Shown in pieces: positions 44,381-54,035 of a stretch of 64,000 nt of DNA. Source of the stretch: Aromatoleum aromaticum EbN1 (GTDB lineage: Bacteria; Pseudomonadota; Gammaproteobacteria; Burkholderiales; Rhodocyclaceae); the NCBI RefSeq assembly GCF_000025965.1, contig NC_006513.1, positions 3,837,400 through 3,901,399 of the forward strand, in the 5' to 3' direction. Numbering within the stretch: the first letter of the stretch is position 1; every line of letters starts with the position of its first letter. The position numbers and the translations under genes were made by a program. The notes under the pieces were generated by a model that did not search any database, was not told the DNA's origin, and saw only the letters and a list, made by a program, of their open reading frames with translations.

Positions 44381-45652
44381 ATGCCTTTCTCGAAGCCTTT
44401 CGACGCGGCACAGATTCAGGCTTTCCTGATCGCGATCGGGATCGGGCTGCTGATCGGCCTGGAGCGCGAGCGTGTCGCTTCGGCCCGCGCCGGGCTGCGC
44501 ACGTTCGGACTGGTCGGCCTGCTCGGCGCGCTGATCGGCATGCTCGGCGAGCATTTCGACAGCGTTGCGCCATTCGTGTTCGGCCTTGCGATCCTCGGGG
44601 TCATGATCATTGCCGCCTATCTTCGCCATCCCGACGCGACCGACCCGGGCACCACGTCGGTCGCGGCCCTGCTGCTGTGCTACTGCCTCGGTACGGCAGT
44701 GTGGCTCGGCCATGCGACGGTTGCGGTGATGCTCGCAGTGGCGACGACGATCCTGCTGTATTTCAAGACCGAGCTGCGCGGCATGGCCACCCGGCTCGAA
44801 TCGAAGGACTGGATCTCGATCATCCAGTTCAGCGTGCTCTCGCTCGTGATCCTGCCGATCCTCCCGGACCGCCCCATCGATCCCCAGGGCGCAGTCAGCC
44901 CTCGCCAGGTCTGGTGGATGGTGGTGCTGATATCAGGTCTGAGTTTCGCCGGCTACGCGATCCTCCGGCTTGTCGGCGCGCGCTACGGAGCGGCGCTGGT
45001 CGGCATCGCCGGAGGCCTCGCGTCGAGCACCGCCACGACGCTGATCCATGCCCGCGACAGTCGCGTCACGCCGTCCTCGACTCCAGTGGCAGCGCTGGTG
45101 ATCATCCTCGCGAACATCGTCATGATGATCCGGATCGCGCTGATCGCTGCAGTCGTCGCACCCGGGCTCCTCGCCAAGCTCGCGATCGTGATCCTGCCGG
45201 CGCTGGTGCTCGGCCTGGGAACGCTGATCTGGTATTGGCGGATTCCGGCCGGCAGCGAGGCCGTGCTCCCGCAAACGCGCAACCCCACCGAGTTGCGCGC
45301 GGCGCTCGGCTTCGGGGCGCTGTACGGAGTCATTCTGTTCGTTTCGGCGTGGCTGTCCGACATCGTCGGCGCCCAGGGCCTGTACGCGCTCGCCGCCGTG
45401 TCGGGCCTCGCCGACATGGACGCGATCGCGTTGTCGAGCATGCGTCTGTTTTTCCTCGAGAGACTCTCCGCCGACGCGGCCGTGATCGCGATCGGCGTGG
45501 CGATGATGGCCAATCTCGGCTTCAAGACAGTGCTCGCCGTCGTCCTCGGCGGACGCGAGCTGGGCAAGAGGATTTTCCGCGGCATGAGTGCAATCGGGCT
45601 CGGCCTCGCCGCCGGCACGGCCTGGCACGCGCTATCCGGCAGCGGCCTATAA
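44381..45652 (+). CDS. MgtC/SapB-DUF4010 membrane protein
   Basis: The 423-residue protein joins an MgtC/SapB-like N-terminal domain (about 10-150, IGIGLLIGLERERVASARAGLRTFGLVGLLGALIGML) to a DUF4010 domain (about 180-400) of many helices, with GASSTATTLIHARDSR-like GIAGGLASSTATTL. About eleven hydrophobic helices are visible. MgtC proteins are linked to growth at low magnesium and inside macrophages, but this longer type is uncharacterised. It reads into the Memo-like amrB gene, with a TATAAT at its very end. Confidence 0.88.
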   Translation: MPFSKPFDAAQIQAFLIAIGIGLLIGLERERVASARAGLRTFGLVGLLGALIGMLGEHFDSVAPFVFGLAILGVMIIAAYLRHPDATDPGTTSVAALLLCYCLGTAVWLGHATVAVMLAVATTILLYFKTELRGMATRLESKDWISIIQFSVLSLVILPILPDRPIDPQGAVSPRQVWWMVVLISGLSFAGYAILRLVGARYGAALVGIAGGLASSTATTLIHARDSRVTPSSTPVAALVIILANIVMMIRIALIAAVVAPGLLAKLAIVILPALVLGLGTLIWYWRIPAGSEAVLPQTRNPTELRAALGFGALYGVILFVSAWLSDIVGAQGLYALAAVSGLADMDAIALSSMRLFFLERLSADAAVIAIGVAMMANLGFKTVLAVVLGGRELGKRIFRGMSAIGLGLAAGTAWHALSGSGL

Positions 45653-45653
45653 T
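45648..45653 (+). promoter_or_regulatory. Candidate -10 element before amrB
   Basis: TATAAT overlaps the stop codon of the MgtC-DUF4010 gene and lies 40 bases ahead of the amrB ATG. TGGCAC 19 bases upstream is a poor -35. It would allow the AmmeMemoRadiSam genes to be transcribed on their own. Confidence 0.35.
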
Positions 45654-45693
45654 TGCAGCACCTTCCCGTGCTCGCACTCCAACGAGGAATTCC

Positions 45694-46521
45694 ATGGCCA
45701 CTGCTTCGATTCGGCCGGCCGCGGTTGCCGGCTACTTTTATCCGGACGATCCCTACGCATTGCGCGCCCAGATCGGAGAAATGCTGGCGGCTGCGGTGCC
45801 GCTCGAAACGGTGTCCGCACCGAAAGCCCTCATCGTGCCGCACGCGGGCTACGTCTATTCGGGCCCCGTCGCAGCATCGGCATACGCAAATCTGGCCGGG
45901 TTGCGCGACGTGGTGCGGCGCGTCGTGCTCCTGGGTCCTGCGCATCGCATGGCGGTCAGGGGGTTCGCCCTGCCGGCGGCGCAATTCTTCTCCACGCCGC
46001 TCGGGCAGGTCCCGATGAGTCGCGGCGGCTGGGAGACGCTCCAGGCGCGGCCGGATGTCGTCGTCGACGATCGCCCGCACGCCGCCGAACACAGTCTCGA
46101 AGTCCAGCTGCCTTTCCTGCAGATGGCGCTCGACACCTTCGAACTGGTTCCGCTGCTCGTCGGGAACGCCAGCGCCGAAGCGGTAGCGGAGATCCTCGAA
46201 ACGCTGTGGGGCGGCCCCGAGACGCTGATCGTCATCAGCTCCGACCTCTCGCATTACCACTCGTACGGCCAGGCACAAAGCTGCGACCGCGCCACGGTCG
46301 GCCAGATCCTGACGCTTCGCACCGGAATCGAACACGATCAGGCCTGCGGGGCGACGCCGGTCAACGGATTGCTGCGTGCCGCGGCACAACACGGCCTGGA
46401 GCCGCACCTGCTCGACCTGCGCAACTCGGGCGATACCGCAGGCGACCGTTCCCGCGTCGTCGGCTACGCCAGCATTGCATTCTCGGAGTCTCGCACCGAT
46501 GCCCGCGCTGCCCGACACTGA
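45694..46521 (+). CDS. amrB: AmmeMemoRadiSam system protein B (Memo-like)
   Basis: The 275-residue protein is a bacterial MEMO1 homologue: RPAAVAGYFYPDDPYALRAQI, PHAGYVYSGPVAASAYANL, the metal ligands in HAAEHSLEVQLPFLQMAL and SSDLSHYHSY, and ATPVNGLLRAA. Related proteins bind iron or copper and resemble catechol dioxygenase LigB, but the bacterial role is not known. GAGGAATTCC precedes the ATG. Its 3' end overlaps the AMMECR1 gene by 23 bases, and the radical SAM gene follows. Confidence 0.93.
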   Translation: MATASIRPAAVAGYFYPDDPYALRAQIGEMLAAAVPLETVSAPKALIVPHAGYVYSGPVAASAYANLAGLRDVVRRVVLLGPAHRMAVRGFALPAAQFFSTPLGQVPMSRGGWETLQARPDVVVDDRPHAAEHSLEVQLPFLQMALDTFELVPLLVGNASAEAVAEILETLWGGPETLIVISSDLSHYHSYGQAQSCDRATVGQILTLRTGIEHDQACGATPVNGLLRAAAQHGLEPHLLDLRNSGDTAGDRSRVVGYASIAFSESRTDARAARH

Positions 46522-47053
46522 GCTTGGCCTGACGCTGCTCGCCCATGCGCGCCGCGCGCTCGAACGTCACCTCAGGCTCACCGACGACCCGTTCGTGGAT
46601 GACGAGCGCCTCGCGCAGCGCGCCGCCACTTTCGTGACCCTCAAGCTCCACGACGAATTACGCGGCTGCATCGGCAGCCTGCGCCCGCAACGTGCTCTCG
46701 GCGAAGACGTCGCCCTCAACGCCGTGGCCGCAGCGACACGCGACACGCGCTTCCTCCCGGTCGCCGCGGACGAATTGAACGCCATCCGGATCGAAGTGTC
46801 TCTGCTATCGGAACCGCAGTTCCTCGAGTTCGCCGACGAAGTCGATCTGCTGCGCCAGTTGCGCCCCGGCATCGACGGGCTGATTCTTTCCGGCAGTTGC
46901 CGCAGCGCGACTTTCCTGCCGCAAGTGTGGGAACAGCTGTCGGAACCGCGCGAGTTCGTCGCAGCGCTCAAACGCAAAGCCGGACTGAGGCCGGATCACC
47001 CCATCGGCACCCTTCTGGCCGCAACCTACACCGTATGCAAGTGGCGTGAGTGA
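46499..47053 (+). CDS. amrA: AmmeMemoRadiSam system protein A (AMMECR1 domain)
   Basis: The 184-residue protein matches AMMECR1: [41 protein letters not shown], then RIEVSLLSEPQFLEFADEVDLLRQLRPGIDGLILSGSCRSATFLPQVWEQL. The conserved LRGCIG motif is intact. The biochemical role is unknown in bacteria. CTCGGAG precedes ATG 46499, inside the amrB frame. It is 99 bases upstream of the radical SAM gene. Confidence 0.93.
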   Translation: MPALPDTELGLTLLAHARRALERHLRLTDDPFVDDERLAQRAATFVTLKLHDELRGCIGSLRPQRALGEDVALNAVAAATRDTRFLPVAADELNAIRIEVSLLSEPQFLEFADEVDLLRQLRPGIDGLILSGSCRSATFLPQVWEQLSEPREFVAALKRKAGLRPDHPIGTLLAATYTVCKWRE

Positions 47054-47151
47054 TCCGATCGGCCCGGTCGCGACTCGAGGTTCGGCGGCAGACTTTCACC
47101 TCTTGATGTCGCGGCTGGCCGCCCCGGTCGGTCGCGGCGGTGAGGACACCG

Positions 47152-48225
<1,074 letters not shown>

Positions 48226-48230
48226 TACCG

Positions 48231-48428
48231 ATGTTGCCGCGATACCTGCACCGTGGCGCGCGACTGGAAACTCGTCGACGGGCCGGCGAAGATTTTACCG
48301 AACCGGGCGCGCTCGACCTCTTCGCGCTGCTCGCGGCGCAGTGGCTGCGCGCGAAGTTGCCGCCCGTTGCCGACGGGGTCGAGCGATCCGGCCAGCCGGA
48401 CAGGCCCGCGCCGTCCCATCCCCTATAA
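48231..48428 (+). CDS. Possible small ORF after amrS
   Basis: A 65-codon frame begins five bases after amrS. It has no recognisable domain and no good ribosome site (MLPRYLHRGARLETRRRAGEDF then ALDLFALLAAQWLRAKLPP). Its middle has a helix-like amphipathic pattern, and its stop lies within the mfd promoter region. In such GC-rich DNA this could be chance; it is listed so the 249-base gap is described. Confidence 0.25.
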   Translation: MLPRYLHRGARLETRRRAGEDFTEPGALDLFALLAAQWLRAKLPPVADGVERSGQPDRPAPSHPL

Positions 48429-48429
48429 T
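48424..48429 (+). promoter_or_regulatory. Candidate -10 element before mfd
   Basis: TATAAT in CCCTATAATTCC lies 46 bases ahead of the mfd ATG. No convincing -35 hexamer is visible. Its CTATAATT context resembles those before yciB and amrB. Confidence 0.4.
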
Positions 48430-48474
48430 TCCGTCCCCACCCCTCCTTTCCGCGGTCTCGCCGCGCCCGTTCCG

Positions 48475-51400
48475 ATGTCCCGACCGCTCGACCCCCTGCT
48501 GCCCCAGCTCACGGCGCTTTCCCTTCCGAAACCCGGCATGCGGCTCGATTTTCCCGCGCTCGCCGGTTCTTCCGACGCGCTGGCGATCGCCCAACTCGCG
48601 ACGCGCGGCCCGTGCCTGCTGCTGGTGACCGCGAACCCGCTCGACGCCCAGCGCCTGCAGGACGAGATCGCGTGGTTCGCGCCCGCGCTGCGCACGCACC
48701 TGCTGCCCGACTGGGAAACGTTGCCCTACGACAGCTTTTCGCCACACCAGGACCTGATCTCGGAACGCCTGTCGACGCTCTACGCGGTGAGCCGCGGCGA
48801 GGCCGACGTCGTGCTCGTGCCCGCTTCGACCGCGCTGTACCGCATGGCCCCCCCGGCCTTTCTCGCCGCCTATACCTTCTTCCTGAAGCAGGGCGCAAAG
48901 CTCGACGTCGACGGCCTGCGCAACCAGATGGCGATCGCCGGGTACACACACGTGACGCAGGTCGTGAGCCCCGGCGAGTTCTCGGTGCGCGGTGGCCTGA
49001 TCGACCTGTTCCCGATGGGCGCGGCGCTGCCGTTTCGCATCGATCTCTTCGACGACGAAGTCGAGAGCATCAAGACTTTCGACCCGGACACGCAGCGCAC
49101 CGTCTACCCGGTGCCCGAGATCCGCATGCTGCCGGCACGCGAGTTCCCGATGGACGACGCCGGGCGCACGCGCTTTCGCAGCCGCTTTCGCGAAACGTTC
49201 GAAGGCGATCCGTCGCGAGTGTCGCTGTACAAGGACGTGTCGAACGGCATCGCGCCGGCCGGCATCGAGTACTACCTGCCCCTGTTCTTCGACCAGACGG
49301 CGACGCTGTTCGACTACCTGCCGCCCGACACCGCAGTCGTACTGCACCGCGACGTGCCGGCAGCGATCGACGAATTCTGGCGGGACACCCGCTCGCGCCA
49401 CGATTTCCTCAAAGGCGACCGCAGCCGCCCGGTGCTGCCGCCCGAAGCGTTGTTCCTCGGCCAGGAAAGCTTCTTCGCCGCCCTGAAGGACCGCCCGCGG
49501 ATCCAGGTTTCAGCCGGCGAAGCCGCGGGCGAGGCGCCGCCGCCCGCCACTCCCCTGCCCGACGTTTCAGTCGAACGCAAGGCGACCGACCCGCTGCATC
49601 GCCTGAAGGAGCTCCTCGCGGGCGACTGGGCGCGCAGCGGCGGACGCGTCCTCGTGCTCGCAGACGCCCCCGGGCGGCGCGAGACGATCTCCGAGTTCTT
49701 CGGCGAATACGGGCTCAAACCGGCCCCCAGCGCGGACTTCGCCGGCTTCCTCGTATCCGGCGAGCCGCTCGCGCTCGGCGTCGGGCCGCTCGCGAACGGC
49801 TTCCTGCTGCCGGGCGCGCAGATCGCGATCGTTACCGAGTCCGAGCTTTATGCGACCACCGCCCGCACCCGCGTGCGACACGACGCGCGCAAGGCCGCGA
49901 CGATGGAAGGCTGGCTGCGCGACCTGTCCGAACTCAAGCCGGGCGACCCGGTCGTGCACGTGTCGCACGGCATCGGCCGCTACCTCGGCCTGATCCACAT
50001 GGATCTGGGCGAAGGCCGAGGTTCGCAAATGAGCGAGTTCCTGCATCTCGAATACGCCAACGGCGACAAGCTCTACGTGCCGGTGTCGCAGCTGCACGTC
50101 ATCACCCGCTACGCCGGCGCCGACCCGGATGCCGTCGACCTGCACCGCCTCGGCTCCGGCCAGTGGGAAAAGGCGAAAAAGAAAGCGGCGCTGCAGGTGC
50201 GCGACACCGCCGCCGAGCTCCTCGCGCTGTACGCGCAGCGCGCCGCCCGCCCCGGCCACCGCTTCGACTTCAAGCAGCATGACCTCGACGCCTTCGCCGA
50301 AGGCTTTGGTTTCGAGACCACGCCCGACCAGCAGGCGGCGATCGACGCCGTCGTCACGGACATGAAATCCGGCCAGCCGATGGACCGGCTGGTATGCGGC
50401 GACGTCGGCTTCGGCAAGACCGAAGTCGCTCTGCGCGCCGCGTTCGTCGCCGTCGCCGACGGCAAGCAGGTCGTCGTGCTGACGCCGACGACGCTGCTCG
50501 CCGAACAGCACTACCAGACTTTCTCCGACCGCTTCGCCGACTTTGCGATCCGTATCGCCGAGCTATCGCGCTTCAAGAGCGCGAAGGAGCAGACCGACTC
50601 CCTGAAACAGCTCGCCGAAGGCAAGGTCGACATCATCATCGGCACGCACCGCCTGCTGCAGAAGGACGTCAAGTTCAAGCGCCTCGGGCTGGTCATCATC
50701 GACGAGGAACACCGTTTCGGCGTGCGCCAGAAAGAAATGCTGAAAACATTGCGCAGCGAGATCGACATCCTGACGCTCACCGCGACGCCGATCCCCCGCA
50801 CGCTCGGCCTCGCGCTCGAAGGCCTGCGCGAGTTCTCGGTGATCGCCACCGCGCCTTCGAGGCGGCTCGCGATCAAGACGTTCGTCCACCGTCACAGCAA
50901 GGGCATCATCCGTGAAGCGGTGCTGCGCGAATTCAAGCGCGGCGGGCAAGTGTATTTCCTGCACAACGAGGTCGACACGATCGACAACGTGCGCGACGAA
51001 CTCGCCGAACTGCTGCCCGAAGCGCGCATCGTCATCGGCCACGGCCAGCTGCCGGAGCGCGAGCTCGAACGCGTGATGCGCACCTTCACGCAGCAGCGCG
51101 CGAACCTGCTGCTATGCACGACGATCATCGAAACCGGCATCGACATCCCGACCGCCAACACGATCATCATCAACCGCGCCGACCGCTTCGGCCTCGCCCA
51201 GCTGCACCAGCTGCGCGGGCGCGTCGGTCGGAGCCACCACCAGGCCTACGCCTATCTGCTGACCGACGCCCACGCGAAGCCGAGCGCGCTCGCGCAGAAG
51301 CGCCTCGAAGCGATCACGATGATGGAAGACCTCGGCTCCGGCTTCTATCTCGCGATGCACGATCTCGAGATCCGCGGCGCGGGCGAAGTGCTCGGCGAAA

Positions 51401-51948
51401 ACCAGTCCGGCGAAATCCAGCAGGTCGGCTTCAGCCTGTACACCGAGATGCTAAAGCGCGCCGTGCGCGACCTGCAGGCCGGCAAGGAGCCGGACCTGAC
51501 GCAGCCGCTCGACGTCGTCTCCGAGATCAACCTCCACACGCCGGCACTGCTGCCGAACGACTACTGCCCTGACGTGCAGGAACGCCTGACGCTATACAAG
51601 CGCCTCGCGAACTGCGAATCCGACGACGACCTGCGCAATCTTCAGGAAGAACTCATCGACCGCTTCGGCGAGCTGCCGCCGCAGACCCAGGCGCTGATCG
51701 AGACCCACCGCCTGCGCCTGCTCGTCAAGCCGTTCGGCGTCGCGAAGCTCGACGCGTCTGAGGCGCAGATCAGCGTCCAGTTCGGCTCCGACGCGCCGAT
51801 CGACCCGGCAAAAGTCATCTTCCTGATCCAGAAAGACCGCAACACCAAGATGTCCGGCCCGGATCGCCTGATCCGCAAGGCGAGCCTGCCGAATTTGAAG
51901 CAGCGCGTGCAGGGGGTGAAGGAATTGCTGGAGGCGGTGAAGGCCTGA
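48475..51948 (+). CDS. mfd: Transcription-repair coupling factor
   Basis: The 1157-residue protein has the Mfd order: UvrB-like N-terminal domains (about 1-350, DWETLPYDSFSPHQDLISERL), the CarD-like RNA-polymerase interaction domain (about 480-560, DPVVHVSHGIGRYLGL), superfamily 2 translocase motors (Walker A CGDVGFGKTEVALRAAF, DEEHRFGVRQKE, TATPIPRTL, HQLRGRVGRS) and a TRCF C-terminal domain (about 1020-1140). It removes stalled RNA polymerase and recruits UvrA. Start ATG 48475 fits the family N-terminus. Confidence 0.97.
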   Translation: MSRPLDPLLPQLTALSLPKPGMRLDFPALAGSSDALAIAQLATRGPCLLLVTANPLDAQRLQDEIAWFAPALRTHLLPDWETLPYDSFSPHQDLISERLSTLYAVSRGEADVVLVPASTALYRMAPPAFLAAYTFFLKQGAKLDVDGLRNQMAIAGYTHVTQVVSPGEFSVRGGLIDLFPMGAALPFRIDLFDDEVESIKTFDPDTQRTVYPVPEIRMLPAREFPMDDAGRTRFRSRFRETFEGDPSRVSLYKDVSNGIAPAGIEYYLPLFFDQTATLFDYLPPDTAVVLHRDVPAAIDEFWRDTRSRHDFLKGDRSRPVLPPEALFLGQESFFAALKDRPRIQVSAGEAAGEAPPPATPLPDVSVERKATDPLHRLKELLAGDWARSGGRVLVLADAPGRRETISEFFGEYGLKPAPSADFAGFLVSGEPLALGVGPLANGFLLPGAQIAIVTESELYATTARTRVRHDARKAATMEGWLRDLSELKPGDPVVHVSHGIGRYLGLIHMDLGEGRGSQMSEFLHLEYANGDKLYVPVSQLHVITRYAGADPDAVDLHRLGSGQWEKAKKKAALQVRDTAAELLALYAQRAARPGHRFDFKQHDLDAFAEGFGFETTPDQQAAIDAVVTDMKSGQPMDRLVCGDVGFGKTEVALRAAFVAVADGKQVVVLTPTTLLAEQHYQTFSDRFADFAIRIAELSRFKSAKEQTDSLKQLAEGKVDIIIGTHRLLQKDVKFKRLGLVIIDEEHRFGVRQKEMLKTLRSEIDILTLTATPIPRTLGLALEGLREFSVIATAPSRRLAIKTFVHRHSKGIIREAVLREFKRGGQVYFLHNEVDTIDNVRDELAELLPEARIVIGHGQLPERELERVMRTFTQQRANLLLCTTIIETGIDIPTANTIIINRADRFGLAQLHQLRGRVGRSHHQAYAYLLTDAHAKPSALAQKRLEAITMMEDLGSGFYLAMHDLEIRGAGEVLGENQSGEIQQVGFSLYTEMLKRAVRDLQAGKEPDLTQPLDVVSEINLHTPALLPNDYCPDVQERLTLYKRLANCESDDDLRNLQEELIDRFGELPPQTQALIETHRLRLLVKPFGVAKLDASEAQISVQFGSDAPIDPAKVIFLIQKDRNTKMSGPDRLIRKASLPNLKQRVQGVKELLEAVKA

Positions 51949-52132
51949 TCGCAGAACCTGCCCGGTATTCGCGGTTATTCGCCTGCCCTTCTGCCTGATC
52001 GAGCGGACTGACGCCCCGCGGGGCGCGGCTCCCCGCGTGAGCACCACCGAGCGGACACCGATCAGCTGCCGACTTGACGCCACCGAGCTTTCCTGAGATT
52101 TTCGGCTGTCATCGACGAGTAGGGACGGACGG

Positions 52133-52258
52133 ATGGACATCGACCCATTCATGCAGGGCTACAAGACCGCGTGGGAGCAGCGTGACGAAGCGAAGTTCTG
52201 TGCGCTCTTCGCTCCCGACGGCGAATATCACAACACGCCCTTCGCGGTGTCGCGCTGA
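52133..52258 (+). pseudogene. Truncated NTF2/SnoaL-like fragment
   Basis: The 41-codon frame reads MDIDPFMQGYKTAWEQRDEA then FCALFAPDGEYHNTPFAVSR and stops. This is the N-terminal helix and first strand of NTF2/SnoaL-like proteins of about 130 residues. The remainder is missing; the sequence after the stop does not continue the fold in another frame. GGACGGACGG precedes the ATG. It is a remnant, located between mfd and the glycosylase gene. Confidence 0.6.
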
Positions 52259-52298
52259 GTCAGAATAGATGCCGGCTTGACGGAATCTGAAAGCAAGA

Positions 52299-52751
52299 AT
52301 GCGACTCTGGTCATTGCATCCAAGGTATCTCGACCCGCAAGGCCTCGTCGCGCTGTGGCGGGAAGCGCTTCTCGCTCGTGCCGTGCTGCGGGGCGAGACG
52401 AAGGGCTACCGCAATCATCCACAGCTCGATCGCTTCCGCAGCCATGTGGCTCCCGTCTCTGCGATCAACACGTATCTCGTCGGGGTGTATGGGGAGGCTG
52501 TCGCTCGCGGCTACTCGTTCGATAGCGGGAAGATCGACAGCGTGCAAACGTGCCCGCAGCTGCCCGTCACGGATGGGCAGATCTCGTACGAGTGGCGGCA
52601 CCTGCTGCAGAAGCTGTCCAGCCGCAGTCCCGCACTCCACGAACACTGGCGCAGTTGCGATAAGCCGGAATGTCACCCTATCTTTGTCGTTCGCCAGGGG
52701 CAGATCGAACCCTGGGAGCGGCAGTCCGACTCCGCGGGGACGAACGCTTGA
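52299..52751 (+). CDS. Pyrimidine dimer DNA glycosylase (T4 endonuclease V family)
   Basis: The 150-residue protein matches the pyrimidine-dimer DNA glycosylase family (PF03013): MRLWSLHPRYLDPQGLVALWREALLARAVLRGETKGYRNHPQLDRFR, then LVGVYGEAVARGYSFD and the LPVTDGQISYEWRHLLQKLSSRSP core. Such enzymes cut cyclobutane dimers by glycosylase and AP-lyase action, complementing the neighbouring mfd route. The family is scattered in bacteria and phages, which suggests lateral origin. GAAAGCAAGA stands in front of the ATG. The upstream 166 bases hold the NTF2-like remnant. Confidence 0.85.
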   Translation: MRLWSLHPRYLDPQGLVALWREALLARAVLRGETKGYRNHPQLDRFRSHVAPVSAINTYLVGVYGEAVARGYSFDSGKIDSVQTCPQLPVTDGQISYEWRHLLQKLSSRSPALHEHWRSCDKPECHPIFVVRQGQIEPWERQSDSAGTNA

Positions 52752-52811
52752 GCGAGCTGCGCTGCTCGCCTGCCGCTCGCCTCCGTCGTTGTGCCCGTTC
52801 AGGAGATCACC

Positions 52812-53165
52812 ATGGCCTGGCTCATCACCAAGTACCTGCTCACCGCGACCGTCGTGGTCATCGTTTCGGAGGCGGCGAAGCGCAGTGACAAGCTCGGAGG
52901 GTTCATCGCCGCCCTTCCCTTGGTCACGTTCCTTGCGCTCATCTGGCTCTACGTCGAGAAGCAGCCTCAGGCCAAGATCTCCAACCACGCCTGGTACACG
53001 TTCTGGTACGTGCTGCCCACGTTGCCGATGTTCCTCGCGTTCCCATTGCTGTTGCCCCGCCTCGGGTTCTGGCTGAGCATGTTGGCGAGTATCGGCATCA
53101 CGGTGGTGTGCTTCGGTTTGTTCGCGGTGGTGCTCCGTCCGTTCGGCATTCAATTGCTGCCGTGA
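52812..53165 (+). CDS. DUF3147 family membrane protein
   Basis: The 117-residue protein has four hydrophobic helices and DUF3147 features (LITKYLLTATVVVIVSEAAKRSDKLGGFIAALPLVTFLALIWLYVE, then YVLPTLPMFLAFPLLLPRLGFW). Function is unknown. A strong AGGAGATCACC precedes ATG 52812, so it is translated well. It stands alone, 60 bases after the glycosylase, and is convergent with the LysE-family gene. Confidence 0.85.
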   Translation: MAWLITKYLLTATVVVIVSEAAKRSDKLGGFIAALPLVTFLALIWLYVEKQPQAKISNHAWYTFWYVLPTLPMFLAFPLLLPRLGFWLSMLASIGITVVCFGLFAVVLRPFGIQLLP

Positions 53166-53296
53166 ACGGGTTTCGGCCTTTCGTTGCGGCCGGCCCTCTT
53201 CCCAGTGACTGAATTATTCCGCCCGGAAGGAAATCGAGGAAACGAGGGCAGAAAAAACTGGCCGCTGCTCGCAAACGGGACGACGGTGCGGAAGCC

Positions 53297-53932
53297 TCAC
53301 AGAGAAGGTGCCGAGGACGCAAGCTTCAGGCCCAGCGCCACCATTACCGCTCCCGCCACCCGATCGATCGACGACTTGAAGCGCAGGTACGTGCGGCGAG
53401 GCTTTTCGGCCGAAAGGGTCACCGCAACCAGGGCGTACCAGGCAGTCTCGATGATGAACACCAGTCCTGCGATCACGCTGCCTACGGCGAGCCCCGCGCC
53501 GTTCGGCAGGAAGGCCGCAAAGATGCTTGCGTACACGATGGCCGCTTTCGGGTTGCTGAGCTGGGTACCGAGGCCGAAAACGAGCGATCGGGTCACGGTG
53601 TCACTGCTTTCCCCCGGTGCCACGGCCTGCACTGGTAGCGCCTGTCGCGACGCGCGCCAGATCCTGACGCCGAGGTACGCCAGGTAGATTCCCCCGGCAA
53701 GCTTGAAGACAAGATACAGAGCGGGCACGGAGAGCAGCAAAGCCTGCAGCCCGACGAGGGCGGCGACCGTGAAAAGGACGCCGCCGATGCCCATGCCGAC
53801 CGCAGCGGCCAGCCCGTTGCCCCGGCCGGAAGAAACCGCCGTCCGCGCGACCATGACGAAGCTCGGCCCGGGACTTACGGTTCCAACGATCAGGACGCCG
53901 ACGATGCCGGCAAGTGAGAGGATTTCATTCAT
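53297..53932 (-). CDS. LysE/RhtB-family amino acid exporter
   Basis: The 211-residue protein has five to six helices and the family start ILSLAGIVGVLIVGTVSPGPSFVMVARTAVSSGRGNGLAAAVGMGIGGVLF. GLGTQLSNPKAAIVYASIFAAFLP is the other conserved block. It likely exports a small amino acid or homoserine lactone-like compound. ATG 53932 begins the family N-terminus; a longer upstream frame lacks support. Confidence 0.9.
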   Translation of the reverse strand: MNEILSLAGIVGVLIVGTVSPGPSFVMVARTAVSSGRGNGLAAAVGMGIGGVLFTVAALVGLQALLLSVPALYLVFKLAGGIYLAYLGVRIWRASRQALPVQAVAPGESSDTVTRSLVFGLGTQLSNPKAAIVYASIFAAFLPNGAGLAVGSVIAGLVFIIETAWYALVAVTLSAEKPRRTYLRFKSSIDRVAGAVMVALGLKLASSAPSL

Positions 53933-54035
53933 GAATTTTCTCCGTGCTGCGCGGAGGATACCGCAGGAGCCGTTCCTGCAAGCCGCAACCGTGCGAGCGT
54001 CGGCGAGCGCCAAAACGAACCGTGCGGCGGCAGCG

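Noticed and set aside
48231-48428. Strong claim for a new small protein after amrS
   Set aside because: No ribosome site and no homology are visible; kept only as a low-confidence entry.
53166-53296. Terminator between the DUF3147 and LysE-family genes
   Set aside because: A GGCC-rich stretch is present but no stem of useful length with a T-run could be drawn.
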